44,567 nt of DNA from an uncultured Pirellulaceae bacterium (GTDB taxonomy: Bacteria > Planctomycetota > Planctomycetia > Pirellulales > Pirellulaceae). This document shows positions 1 to 8,279 of this stretch, piece after piece (the first letter of the stretch is position 1; each line of letters begins with the position of its first letter). A program made the translations under genes and the position numbers. The notes beneath the pieces were generated by a model. That model did not search any database. It was given only the letters and a program-made list of their open reading frames with translations, and was not told the origin of the DNA. The stretch is taken from positions 1-44,567 of the forward strand of contig CAJQQR010000131.1 of the NCBI GenBank assembly GCA_905480545.1, given 5' to 3'.

Positions 1-40
1 CCGAAATTCGAGATGCAATGCCAAATTCTAAAGCTAGATG

Positions 41-147
41 TCCGAAGCTGAAGATCTAAGGCTATTGTTACAAAGCCCCCCGCAGGTTCAATGCTGACGA
101 TCCGTTGTTGAAGATCCAAGGAGAGGGTCCAAAGCTGAAGATCCTGA
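41..147. repeat. Degenerate short direct repeats upstream of the truncated dehydrogenase
   Basis: Three related copies of a roughly 20-base unit begin at 41, 101 and 128. The common core is TCC-(G/A)AAGCTGAAGATC, with GTTGTTGAAGATC in the second copy. A further partial copy (GATCCGAAGCC) follows at about 154. Spacing is irregular (60 and 27 bases), so this is neither a CRISPR nor a perfect tandem array. The reverse complement of the 11-base core GCTGAAGATCC occurs again at 21884-21894, in another gene-free stretch. Function unknown; it could be a decayed intergenic repeat family. Confidence 0.4.
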
Positions 148-258
148 AAGAAAGATCCGAAGCCACATCTCTCCAGCACAGGGTAACGAAGTCCCTGTTA
201 GGGTCGCCATGATTCTCATGTGTCATAAGTCACAGGATGCTGGCACTCAAATGTCAGA

Positions 259-1080
259 TTGAATATTCTTGAATTTACGGTTTCAAAAGATGATCCAAAC
301 AAGATCGACACCACTTCTGAAGTTGAAATAATGCAGATCAAACAGCCGTTTTGGAATCACAACGGCGGTACAGTGTGTTTTGGGAAGGATGGTTATCTTT
401 ACATTTGTCTTGGCGATGGTGGTGCTGCCAATGATCCGATGTCCAATGGTCAAAACCTGAAAACGCTTTTGGGATCGATCTTGCGAATTGACGTGGACAA
501 AGCGGACGGTGACCAAAAATATTCAGTGCCCAAAGACAACCCCTTCGTCGGCCAAAAAGATGCGCGTCCGGAGATTTATGCCTACGGCTTGCGTAACGTA
601 TGGCGACTGAACTTTGACAGCAAAACGGGTACGGGATGGATTGCCGATGTTGGGCAAAACCTTTGGGAAGAGGTCAATATTCTGGAAAAGGGTGGCAACT
701 ATGGTTGGAACATTCGGGAATCCAAACATGACTTTGACAAAGGGATTCGTGATGCAAACGGTGAGGACAAATTTGTCGAGCCCGTTTGGGAGTACGATCA
801 CGAGACCGGTAAGTCAATCACGGGTGGAGCCGTTTATCGCGGAAAGAAGTTTCCCGAGTTAGATGGTGTATATCTTTTCGCAGACTACGTTACAGGTCAT
901 GTATGGGGCTTGGACTATGATGTCGAGGCTAAAAAGCTGAACAAGCATATGGAAATAGAAGGGGAACATATCGACTTAAAGAAATTCAAGGCCGCCCCCA
1001 TTATTACATTTGGTGAAGACGAAATGGGCGAAGTTTACTTCTCAAGTGTGAACGGTCGAATTTATACTTTGGGCAAGTAG
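259..1080 (+). pseudogene. 5'-truncated PQQ-dependent glucose/sorbosone dehydrogenase-like protein
   Basis: The 273 residues match the middle and C-terminal blades of the soluble glucose/sorbosone (HHIP-like) dehydrogenase beta-propeller, which oxidises sugars in the periplasm using PQQ. Visible marks are WNHNGGT (His34, the likely catalytic base) followed by DGYLYICLGDGG, then NLKTLLGSILRIDVD, YAYGLRN (Arg112), GGNYGWN, and a normal family ending at GRIYTLGK. The family normally has a signal peptide and a further 100-150 N-terminal residues; these are missing. The only start available is TTG at 259, in mid-domain. The same frame upstream has stops at 49, 109, 145 and 148, among others, and no other frame looks like the missing part. 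No signal peptide remains, so the product is unlikely to reach the periplasm. I read it as a 5'-deleted remnant. Family call is firm; pseudogene status is inferred. Confidence 0.75.
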
Positions 1081-1165
1081 GCGGTGATGCACTTCATCGT
1101 TGTTTAGAAGCTTCATCTGGTTTCAAAACGCCAATCGTGCAGCAGATCTAGAGAATCCTTGAAGG

Positions 1166-1205
1166 ATGCCAACCGAGCACCAATGCTATCGGTTGGCATT
1201 TTTTG
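1166..1205 (+). terminator. Intrinsic terminator after the dehydrogenase remnant
   Basis: A perfect 11-bp inverted repeat (ATGCCAACCGA at 1166-1176, TCGGTTGGCAT at 1189-1199) with a 12-base loop is followed directly by a T-run. It lies 86 bases after the stop codon at 1080 and is oriented to end plus-strand transcription. Confidence 0.85.
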
Positions 1206-1334
1206 TTTTCCTGAAAAAGCCATCGATTGTCGGCTTCTCTCGATGTTTTTTTGCCTTGCATCGCGTTGTGGTGCCCTGCGGGATCGCCTGATTTTACGGG
1301 GGCCTCAACTTGCTTTTTTTGTGGACGGCTGTTT

Positions 1335-1811
1335 TTAGTCACCTTGCCTCATTTGTGAAAACCAGGCTTCGCTTCGTTTTTGCATCTCTTCGCTTGAAAC
1401 ATCTTCAATATGGGTTGCGATTCCCCATTGGAATCCGAACGGATCTTCTACTTTTCCGTACCGGTCACCCCAGAACATATCCGTGACGGGGGAGACTTGG
1501 GTGCAACCGGCATCGATTGCGTTGTTGAATGCTGCATCACAATCGTCAACGTACATGTGAATTGATGCGGGCGAGCCACCGAGAGTCTGAGGCGACTTCA
1601 TCCCCCATTCTAGATTCTCTTGGCTGACCATAACGGTCGAATCCCCGATTTTGATTTCTCCATGCATGACACTTCCGTCTGGAGCAGAAATGCATTCAAT
1701 ACCAGTGCCGCCAAAGGCTTTTTCGTAAAACCCCAATGCGGCTTTTGCACTTTTTACAATCAAATAGATGCTAACGGTATTGCAACCGGCTGGAATCGGG
1801 CTGACTGGCAT
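1335..1811 (-). CDS. VOC family (glyoxalase/PhnB-like) protein
   Basis: A 158-residue protein of the vicinal oxygen chelate superfamily, in the PhnB/YdcJ-like group often annotated as glyoxalase/bleomycin-resistance-like. It has the paired beta-alpha-beta-beta-beta layout: SIYLIVKSAKAALGFYEKAF near the N-terminus, HGEIKIGDSTVMVS in the first module, and IHMYVDDCDAAFNNAIDAG then FWGDRYGKVEDPFGFQWGIATH in the second. The ending RYGKVEDPFGFQW is typical of the group. Substrate and metal cannot be named from sequence. The ATG at 1811 has an AAGGA motif about 9 bases upstream. It is divergent from the tryptophan dioxygenase gene, with about 180 bases between them. Confidence 0.85.
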   Translation of the reverse strand: MPVSPIPAGCNTVSIYLIVKSAKAALGFYEKAFGGTGIECISAPDGSVMHGEIKIGDSTVMVSQENLEWGMKSPQTLGGSPASIHMYVDDCDAAFNNAIDAGCTQVSPVTDMFWGDRYGKVEDPFGFQWGIATHIEDVSSEEMQKRSEAWFSQMRQGD

Positions 1812-1991
1812 GGTTGAAGTTCCTTGCGAAATCCGTGGGAGAAGATTAAGGTTCGATGCGCAGCTTATCGAATTCTGCAGCGAACTTCAAACCATTTGTG
1901 AAGTCATTCAGTGCATTGTGTTCCAATGGCGAATATTTCAATCGAATGATCCTCTTGGGGATATCGACCTACCTTAGGCAATATTAAATCG

Positions 1992-3071
1992 ATGGCGAAT
2001 CTTAAATATGGCAACTACCTTCAGCTGGAAAAAATTGTTAGCGCCCAGTCGCTCGAGAGCGAGAAGCGAGGCAAGATTGCCCACGATGAAATGTTGTTTA
2101 TCATCACACACCAGGTGTATGAACTATGGTTCAAGCAGATTTTGTTTGAGCTAGATTCAATCATCGAAATTTTTGCGTCTGATGTTTTGGACGACAAAAA
2201 AATTGGAGCAGCCAATTCTCGATTGGAACGAATCGTCACAATACAGCGTGTGCTTGTGCATCAGGTTGACGTTATTGAGACGATGACGCCACTTGATTTT
2301 ATGGAATTCCGCGACTTGTTGGTTCCAGCATCCGGTTTTCAAAGTCTCCAATTCAAAAAAATTGAAATCGGCCTTGGTCTGAAGAAACACGCTCGAATTC
2401 CCGCTGATCAGGACTTCTTTCGCACCCGACTCAATGATGCGGAACGCGAGGAATTAGAGGACGCAGAATCAAAACCGTCGTTATTGGAAAGGTTGGAAAT
2501 TTGGTTGACGCGGATTCCATTTCTGGAATTCGGTAATTTCGATTTTTGGAGCGAATACCGAAGCGCTGCACTCAGAATGTTTTCAAAAGAAAAGCAAATT
2601 ATTGAATCAAATTCCGATCTTTCAGAGCATGAAAAGGGCTTCCAGGTCGCGGCGTTGGATGGCACTTCACGAGCGTTTGAGGAGTTGCTCGACAAAAATG
2701 ATCCGCAGCGTTTCGAATCGGCCGGGCATTTTCGAATGAATCAACGCGCTGTGTTGGCCGCACTGTTTATTAACCTCTACCGGGATGAACCGATTTTGTT
2801 TCTGCCGTTTCGATTGCTGACGAATTTGGTTGAAATCGACGAGTTGTGGACGACTTGGCGACAACGGCATGCGATCATGGTCCAGCGAATGTTGGGGACT
2901 CGAATTGGTACCGGCGGTTCGTCTGGTCACGACTATTTGAAGAAGACGACCGAACGAAATCGCATTTTTTCAGATTTTTTTAATTTGTCCAGTTATCTGA
3001 TTCCGCGATCGGAGTTGCCAGAGCTTCCGGATTCGATCCGCCGCCAACTAGGGTTTTATTTTGGCGTCTAG
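1992..3071 (+). CDS. kynA: Tryptophan 2,3-dioxygenase
   Basis: A 359-residue heme dioxygenase that converts L-tryptophan to N-formylkynurenine, the first step of the kynurenine pathway, in the cytoplasm. FIITHQVYELWFK (residues 36-48) holds the distal-pocket His40; MEFRDLL (about 104-110) holds the substrate-carboxylate Arg; His293 in QRHAIM is the expected proximal heme ligand; and GTGGSSG (306-312) is the family loop. It is longer than the compact bacterial enzymes (about 280 residues) and nearer the longer forms. The ATG at 1992 gives MANLKYGNYL, aligning with the normal N-terminus, although there is no strong ribosome site. No other kynurenine-pathway gene is in the window, so its pathway partners are elsewhere or absent. 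Confidence 0.95.
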   Translation: MANLKYGNYLQLEKIVSAQSLESEKRGKIAHDEMLFIITHQVYELWFKQILFELDSIIEIFASDVLDDKKIGAANSRLERIVTIQRVLVHQVDVIETMTPLDFMEFRDLLVPASGFQSLQFKKIEIGLGLKKHARIPADQDFFRTRLNDAEREELEDAESKPSLLERLEIWLTRIPFLEFGNFDFWSEYRSAALRMFSKEKQIIESNSDLSEHEKGFQVAALDGTSRAFEELLDKNDPQRFESAGHFRMNQRAVLAALFINLYRDEPILFLPFRLLTNLVEIDELWTTWRQRHAIMVQRMLGTRIGTGGSSGHDYLKKTTERNRIFSDFFNLSSYLIPRSELPELPDSIRRQLGFYFGV

Positions 3072-3168
3072 CGGAAGCGTTGGAGATGGGCCACTAAACG
3101 ATTTTTTCAAACGTGGTAGATTGATTGATTCGTTATTTGGCGATTATCGATTTTAGAAATCACTTTTG

Positions 3169-3612
3169 ATGACCAAAAAGAAGAAAACCAAGCCGGCTCG
3201 TGAGGAATTAAAATCGGGCGAAGTCCTTTGCGATTATTGCACCGCGAAATGCTGTCGTTACTTCGCTTTGCCGATCGACACACCAAAAAAGCGACGGGAC
3301 TACGAATTCATGCGTTGGTATTTGTTGCATGATCGTGCCAGCATCTTTACTGAGAACGATACTTGGTACCTTTTGGTCCACACGACGTGCAAACACCTGA
3401 TGGACGATCACCGTTGCGGGATTTACGATACGCGGCCTCCCATCTGTCGTGAATACACGACTGACGATTGTGAATACGACGACAATTGGACGTATGAACG
3501 ATATTTTGAATCGCCGGAACAAATAAAAGAATATGCCGATGCGGTTTTGACCGACGAGCATGACGTTTGCCTCCGCAGCCCGAAGCCAGCCGCATTGCCG
3601 ATCTTGAATTAG
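3169..3612 (+). CDS. YkgJ-family cysteine cluster protein
   Basis: A 147-residue cytoplasmic protein with the Cys pattern of the YkgJ/UPF0153 family, thought to bind zinc or an iron-sulfur cluster. CDYCTAKCC lies near residues 21-29, followed by a central TTCKHL and HRCGIYDTRPPICREY, then DDCEYDD. The N-terminus is rich in Lys. An open TTG lies one codon earlier at 3166; I prefer the ATG at 3169. It sits 97 bases after the dioxygenase and 116 bases before hisS, on the same strand. A structured hairpin lies in the gap to hisS, so co-transcription with hisS is uncertain. Biochemical role unknown. Confidence 0.85.
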   Translation: MTKKKKTKPAREELKSGEVLCDYCTAKCCRYFALPIDTPKKRRDYEFMRWYLLHDRASIFTENDTWYLLVHTTCKHLMDDHRCGIYDTRPPICREYTTDDCEYDDNWTYERYFESPEQIKEYADAVLTDEHDVCLRSPKPAALPILN

Positions 3613-3616
3613 GTTT

Positions 3617-3682
3617 GGCTTGACACCGATTTCACCGGAGTGGCTGCCAGTCCGGTCTTCCGGTGTGAATGGTGTTCAAGCC
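3617..3682 (+). promoter_or_regulatory. Long imperfect hairpin ahead of hisS
   Basis: The left arm 3617-3639 (GGCTTGACACC then GATTTCACCGGA) pairs with the right arm 3659-3682 (TCCGGTGTGAAT then GGTGTTCAAGCC), with one bulge and a few mismatches. The loop is about 19 bases. No T-run follows, so it does not look like a classical terminator. It ends 46 bases before the hisS ATG and would form in the leader of a transcript coming from upstream. It could be a processing site, a leader control element or a Rho-independent-like block without a U-tract. Confidence 0.5.
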
Positions 3683-3728
3683 TCGGTAGTGCGGAATCAG
3701 AAAAGTACTTGATGGAAAAGTTCAAAGA

Positions 3729-5063
3729 ATGTCATTGATCAAACCAGAAACATTAAAAGGTTTTCGAGATTATCCCCCCGAGCTGATGATGCCGCGGGAG
3801 AAGCTGATCGACACCGCCAAGAGAATTTATCGGTCGTACGGATTTGCTCCAATCGATACTCCAGCGCTTGAAAAAAGCGAAATTTTAGCGGGGCAGGGGA
3901 GCGACGAAACGGATAAGCAAATGTTCCGTTTTACGGATGCTGGTGGTCGAGACGTTGGAATGCGTTTCGATTTAACGGTCCCTCTTGCACGGTTCGCCGC
4001 ACAACACATTGGTCAGCTGGGGACTCCGTTCAAGCGGTATCACATTGCAACAGTTTGGCGGGGTGAAAAACCGCAACGTGGTCGGTATCGTGAATTCATG
4101 CAATGTGATTTCGACACGATCGGAACGACGTCCATCGTATCGGACATTGAAACAGCATTGGTCATTTTTGATTTGATGAACGCGATTGGTTTTGATGAAT
4201 TTACGATTCGCGTGAACAACCGCAAGGTTCTCAATGGCTTGCTGCAAAAATCGGGACTTGAAGATCGGGCAACGGAGGTCCTGAGAGCCATTGATAAGCT
4301 CGATAAGATCGGCCCGGAAAAAGTGACCGCTGAAATGAAAGTGACGGCCTCGGCGTCCGATGAGCAAGCGGCGTCGATTTTAAGGCTGTCACAGCTAAAT
4401 GGAACGAACGATGAGATTTTGTCGGCAGTGGGTCAAATGGTCGCTGGCAATGAAACCGGTGAGCTGGGCGTAGAAAACCTGCGTCAGTTGGTCGATGGGG
4501 TTCGGGCTGTTGGTGTTGACGAGAAAAATTTGAAGCTGGACATTGGCATCGCGCGAGGACTGGACTACTACACCGGGACCGTTTTCGAAACCGAATTGGG
4601 ACAACTACCAGGCATCGGCAGTGTCTGTTCAGGTGGCCGGTACGATAACCTAGCGTCGAAATTCACCAAACTGGAATTGCCCGGAATCGGTGCATCGCTG
4701 GGGCTGGATCGGCTTTTGGCAGCACAGGAAGAACTGGGTTTAATCGAGAAAGTTCGCACGCCGGCGCCGGTTTTTATCGTTTACTTCGAAAAAGATCGGT
4801 TGGCGGATTATCTTCAGATAGCGGCCGCGCTGCGTGGCGCTGGAATTGGTGCGGTAATGTACCCGGAGAATAAAAAATTCGATAAACAATTGAAATATGC
4901 GGACAAACAGGGGTTTCAAGTCGCAATTATCGCGGGAAGTCAGGACTTTGCGGAGCAAAAGTGTCAGGTGAAAAATCTTGCCCAGAGATCGCAAGTTGAA
5001 GTTTCAATTGCTGATGGATTCGAATCCTTGATCAATCAGGTAGGGGAGGCTTTAAGCCATTAA
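3729..5063 (+). CDS. hisS: Histidine--tRNA ligase
   Basis: A 444-residue class II aminoacyl-tRNA synthetase that charges tRNA-His with histidine. The N-terminal LKGFRDYPP is the usual entry to the catalytic core. MRFDLTVPLARF (78-89) is in the core. Motif 2 is RGEKPQRGRYREFMQCDFD (111-129). The histidine-specific loop GLDYYTGTVFE (277-287) and GGRYDNL (302-308) follow, then motif 3 around GIGASLGLDRL. The last 100 residues form the anticodon-binding domain (PAPVFIVYF..., DKQLKYADKQG). Length and all motifs are normal. ATG at 3729 is preceded by a purine-rich GGAAAAG about 8 bases upstream. Confidence 0.97.
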   Translation: MSLIKPETLKGFRDYPPELMMPREKLIDTAKRIYRSYGFAPIDTPALEKSEILAGQGSDETDKQMFRFTDAGGRDVGMRFDLTVPLARFAAQHIGQLGTPFKRYHIATVWRGEKPQRGRYREFMQCDFDTIGTTSIVSDIETALVIFDLMNAIGFDEFTIRVNNRKVLNGLLQKSGLEDRATEVLRAIDKLDKIGPEKVTAEMKVTASASDEQAASILRLSQLNGTNDEILSAVGQMVAGNETGELGVENLRQLVDGVRAVGVDEKNLKLDIGIARGLDYYTGTVFETELGQLPGIGSVCSGGRYDNLASKFTKLELPGIGASLGLDRLLAAQEELGLIEKVRTPAPVFIVYFEKDRLADYLQIAAALRGAGIGAVMYPENKKFDKQLKYADKQGFQVAIIAGSQDFAEQKCQVKNLAQRSQVEVSIADGFESLINQVGEALSH

Positions 5064-5205
5064 GAGTTACGATTAGAATCTTTGCTTTACAAAATGTTTT
5101 TATTCTGATTTGATTTTTAGCGGAGCGTGTCTCGCATGTCATTTGGATTTGCAAATCACGTTGAAATCAAATTCTTTTTACAGCACCTTGAGAATTTGGT
5201 GATCA

Positions 5206-7038
5206 ATGGAAAATAACTATATTTTTGGACACAAGCCAGGACTATTTCTACTCTTCTTTACGGAGATGTGGGAGCGTTTTAGTTACTACGGAATGCGAGC
5301 GTTGTTGACGCTATTTCTCGTGAGTGAGCTCGCGGGGGGCGGATGGGGATGGAGTCGTGAGGATGCCTTGCAGCTGTACGCCCTTTACACGGGTTTGGTT
5401 TATCTGACGCCAATTCTGGGCGGAATCGCGGCAGACAAGTTACTGGGGTATCGGGGAGCCGTTATTCTGGGGGCGCTGCTGATGACACTTGGTCATGGAG
5501 CGATGGCGTTGGAAACGAGTTTCATGTTCTACGCTGGATTAGGCTTGTTGATTTTGGGTAACGGTTTCTTCAAACCGAACATATCATCGATTGTTGGTCA
5601 GCTCTATGCGGACGAGGAAGATAAGAAAGATGCGGCCTATACAATTTTCTACATGGGAATTAACGCGGGTGCATTCTTGGGTATTCTTCTCTGCGGATAT
5701 GTGGGTGAGAAAGTTGGATGGAGCTTCGGCTTCGGACTTGCCGGAATTTTCATGTTCCTCGGAATGGTGATGTTTCAGCTCGGGCAATCGTTGTTCGGAG
5801 AACTTGGGCAGCGCCCAAGTGCCAAGCCAAAAGAAGCAGTCAAGGCATCCAAGGATCAAGTCGAGGATTCTACTGTGGTTCGCGATCGTTTGATCGTAAT
5901 TGGCATTCTTTCATTTTCCACGATTTTCTTTTGGTGGGCGTTTGAACAGGCCGGTGGATCAATGACGATTTTTGCGAAGGACTATACCGGTCGTGTCCTG
6001 AGCGGTTCAGCAGCAAGTATCTTTTTCTGGGTTAACACGGCGCTGACGATTGTCCCATTGGCTATCGTAACGTTCGTTTTGGTCATGTTGGTAAAGAGCA
6101 CCTACGGGCACATCCCGTTTTCGAATATTTCCATTGTCTTGAGTTTTGTCATCATTTGGCTCATTGCAATTTGGATGCTGAATAAAGAGTTCAAGATGAA
6201 GGCCTTTGAGGTCACTTTTAGAGCTCCGGTAGCGAAAGTCGAAGCTGGGTCAGAGGAAGAGTCCGCGGATAAAAAAGATGACGCAACCAACAACGCGGAT
6301 GACGAGAAAAAAATTGACGGTGGAGGAGAGACTGCTAAACCGAAGATGATCGTAACAACGATTCAGTCTGACGCGCCGCTTAAACCCAAAGAAGAACTCA
6401 ATCTCGTCGATATTGAGAACAAAGGAGGAAAAGGAAAGCTTAAGATTCTAACTAATGAAGAGGCTGCGAAGTTTGATTCCGATTTTAAGGCAACCGTTCT
6501 TCGTGAAATACAGAATGAGACCGAGGTGCCTGCGTCTTGGTTTGGCATTCTGAATTCCTTCTTCATTATCGCTTTTGCACCTTTGTTTAGCAAAATATGG
6601 GAAAGTCGTTGGAACCCGTCGGCTCCCGTAAAGTTTGGGATTGGGCTGATTTTGCTTGGTTTGGGTTTTGGCGTGCTTGCGATTGGAAGTATGGGGATCG
6701 ACAAAGAAGCCAAGTTTGCTGCCGTGAGTATTTGGTGGCTGGTCGCTGCGTATATGTTCCATACTCTGGGCGAGCTTTGCGTGTCGCCGGTTGGATTATC
6801 CTATGTAAGTAAATTAGCGCCGCTTAGGTTGGTCGGTTTGATGTTCGGTGTATGGTTTGGAGCGACCGCTATTGCGAACTATCTCGCTGGATTCACTGGA
6901 AGCTACATCGACAGGATCTCCGAGAATTTCGGACTCTCGACTTTCTTCCTGATTTTCACAGCGATCCCGGTTGCTGCCGGAATCGTCATGTGGGCGTTGA
7001 ACGGCTGGATCAAAGAAAAGATGCATGGTATCGAGTAG
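5206..7038 (+). CDS. POT/PTR family proton-dependent peptide transporter
   Basis: A 610-residue inner-membrane proton-coupled oligopeptide symporter of the major facilitator superfamily. The hallmark ExxERFxYYG is at residues 20-29 (EMWERFSYYG), followed by many hydrophobic segments. The second hallmark region appears as NGFFKPNISSIVGQLY. It is longer than the usual 450-500 residues because of an acidic/lysine-rich insert at about residues 345-430 (EEESADKKDD, NNADDEKKID) between two membrane segments, probably an extended loop. The C-terminal half has a typical LGELCVSPVGLSYVSKLAP. The exact peptide range cannot be told. It ends one base short of the convergent xseA stop; its terminator lies inside xseA. 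Confidence 0.93.
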   Translation: MENNYIFGHKPGLFLLFFTEMWERFSYYGMRALLTLFLVSELAGGGWGWSREDALQLYALYTGLVYLTPILGGIAADKLLGYRGAVILGALLMTLGHGAMALETSFMFYAGLGLLILGNGFFKPNISSIVGQLYADEEDKKDAAYTIFYMGINAGAFLGILLCGYVGEKVGWSFGFGLAGIFMFLGMVMFQLGQSLFGELGQRPSAKPKEAVKASKDQVEDSTVVRDRLIVIGILSFSTIFFWWAFEQAGGSMTIFAKDYTGRVLSGSAASIFFWVNTALTIVPLAIVTFVLVMLVKSTYGHIPFSNISIVLSFVIIWLIAIWMLNKEFKMKAFEVTFRAPVAKVEAGSEEESADKKDDATNNADDEKKIDGGGETAKPKMIVTTIQSDAPLKPKEELNLVDIENKGGKGKLKILTNEEAAKFDSDFKATVLREIQNETEVPASWFGILNSFFIIAFAPLFSKIWESRWNPSAPVKFGIGLILLGLGFGVLAIGSMGIDKEAKFAAVSIWWLVAAYMFHTLGELCVSPVGLSYVSKLAPLRLVGLMFGVWFGATAIANYLAGFTGSYIDRISENFGLSTFFLIFTAIPVAAGIVMWALNGWIKEKMHGIE

Positions 7039-7039
7039 G

Positions 7040-8245
7040 TTATTCGCTCGATTCGATGCGACTGATGAATGAACCATCGGCGACTTGGGTGCGAACCAAG
7101 TCGCCTTTTTTTATGACGGTTACGCTGTTTACCAGCGATGACTTTTCATCAGTCAGTTGGGTCACGCAATAGCCTCGTTGTAAAACGGCCAACGGGCTGA
7201 CAGATTCCAACTGCCGGGCAAGTGCAGCAACTTGATTTTTTTGATTTAACGTCATTTGGCTTATTGAGCGGTTTGCATCGGCTTCCAATTCATCAAGTCT
7301 GCGTTGAAAGTTGCGAATCGACTCGAGTGGCTTGCGGAAAATGGGACGGGATTCAATTTGATTGAGCTTCTCGACCGCAGATTCCAATTTCGAAAAAAGA
7401 AGCTGATTCAAATAGTCTTTACTACGATTGACGCTACGGATGATCTCATCCCGCGATGGAGCGACTTTTTCCGCAGCTTCGGAAGGCGTTAACGCACGTT
7501 CATCGGAAGCCAAATCCGAAAGCGTGACATCGATTTCGTGACCGATTGCCGAGATCGTAGGAATGGCTGAGGCGACGATCGCCCGCACGACTTCTTCTTC
7601 GTTGAAGCACCAAAGATCTTCCAGGCTTCCACCGCCACGCGTAATCACGAGCACATCAAACTTCGGTGTGATCGAGTTGGCGGCTCGAATCGCGTTTGCA
7701 ATTTCTCGTGTTGCTTCATCGCCTTGCACACGGGTTGGGATGATCGTGATATCGGTGAAGTTCCAGCGGCGGTTTAAAACTTGGAGGAAGTCTCGTACTG
7801 CAGCGCCTGTGGGGCTGGTGATGACGCCGATTCGCTCCGGAATTCGTGGGATTGGTTTTTTGCGTGCTGGCTCAAAGAGACCTTCCGCCTTTAGCTTTTC
7901 GTGCAATTGTTTAAATGCAACTTGGAGCGGTCCGATCCCGGTCGGTTCTGCAAAGCGAACTACCAGCTGATAGGTGCCACGCGGCGGGTAAAGATCGATG
8001 TTTCCGACGCAGATCACCTGCATGCCGTCCTTGAGGTCAAACTTCATGCGTTCGGCTGTTCCTCGCCATAAGACCCCTCGAATTTGTGCGTCATTGTCTT
8101 TCAAGGTGAAATAGCAATGTCCAGATTGCGGTCTAGATAGGTTGGAAATTTCACCGGCGACCCAAACCTCTGGAAATTCAATCTCCAAAACATTTTTTAG
8201 CAGAAAGCTCAGTTCCGCCACGGAAAGGACTTTGGGATCGGCCAT
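7040..8245 (-). CDS. xseA: Exodeoxyribonuclease VII large subunit
   Basis: A 401-residue catalytic subunit of exonuclease VII, which degrades single-stranded DNA from both ends in the cytoplasm. The N-terminal OB-fold includes VWVAGEISNLSRPQSGHCYFTLKD (residues about 23-46). The catalytic domain begins near GVITSPTGAAVRDFL and carries VITRGGGSLEDLWCFNEE and SAIGHEIDVTLSDLASDERA; a long helical region follows, then the C-terminal LQRGYCV motif. The small subunit xseB, often adjacent, is not seen here. The gene lies 34 bases downstream of the kinase gene on the same strand, so read-through is possible. Its last 65 bases contain the terminator of the convergent transporter gene. Confidence 0.96.
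   Translation of the reverse strand: MADPKVLSVAELSFLLKNVLEIEFPEVWVAGEISNLSRPQSGHCYFTLKDNDAQIRGVLWRGTAERMKFDLKDGMQVICVGNIDLYPPRGTYQLVVRFAEPTGIGPLQVAFKQLHEKLKAEGLFEPARKKPIPRIPERIGVITSPTGAAVRDFLQVLNRRWNFTDITIIPTRVQGDEATREIANAIRAANSITPKFDVLVITRGGGSLEDLWCFNEEEVVRAIVASAIPTISAIGHEIDVTLSDLASDERALTPSEAAEKVAPSRDEIIRSVNRSKDYLNQLLFSKLESAVEKLNQIESRPIFRKPLESIRNFQRRLDELEADANRSISQMTLNQKNQVAALARQLESVSPLAVLQRGYCVTQLTDEKSSLVNSVTVIKKGDLVRTQVADGSFISRIESSE
7079..7112 (+). terminator. Intrinsic terminator of the POT gene, embedded in xseA
   Basis: A perfect 10-bp stem (GGCGACTTGG at 7079-7088, CCAAGTCGCC at 7096-7105) with a 7-base loop and seven T residues (7106-7112) points in the plus direction, 40 bases after the transporter stop. 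On the minus strand the same bases encode part of the xseA C-terminus (GDLVRTQVAD). Confidence 0.85.
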
Positions 8246-8279
8246 TATTGGATGCCTCTGATAAAAACCGGGATACTCG

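Noticed and set aside
98..262. Possible frameshifted N-terminus of the dehydrogenase in the +2 frame
   Set aside because: The frame is open for 55 codons but encodes no signal peptide or blade-like sequence; it reads the repeat units instead.
1148..1342. Minus-strand 64-residue ORF
   Set aside because: It contains the terminator of the dehydrogenase remnant, overlaps the VOC gene end and has no recognisable motif.
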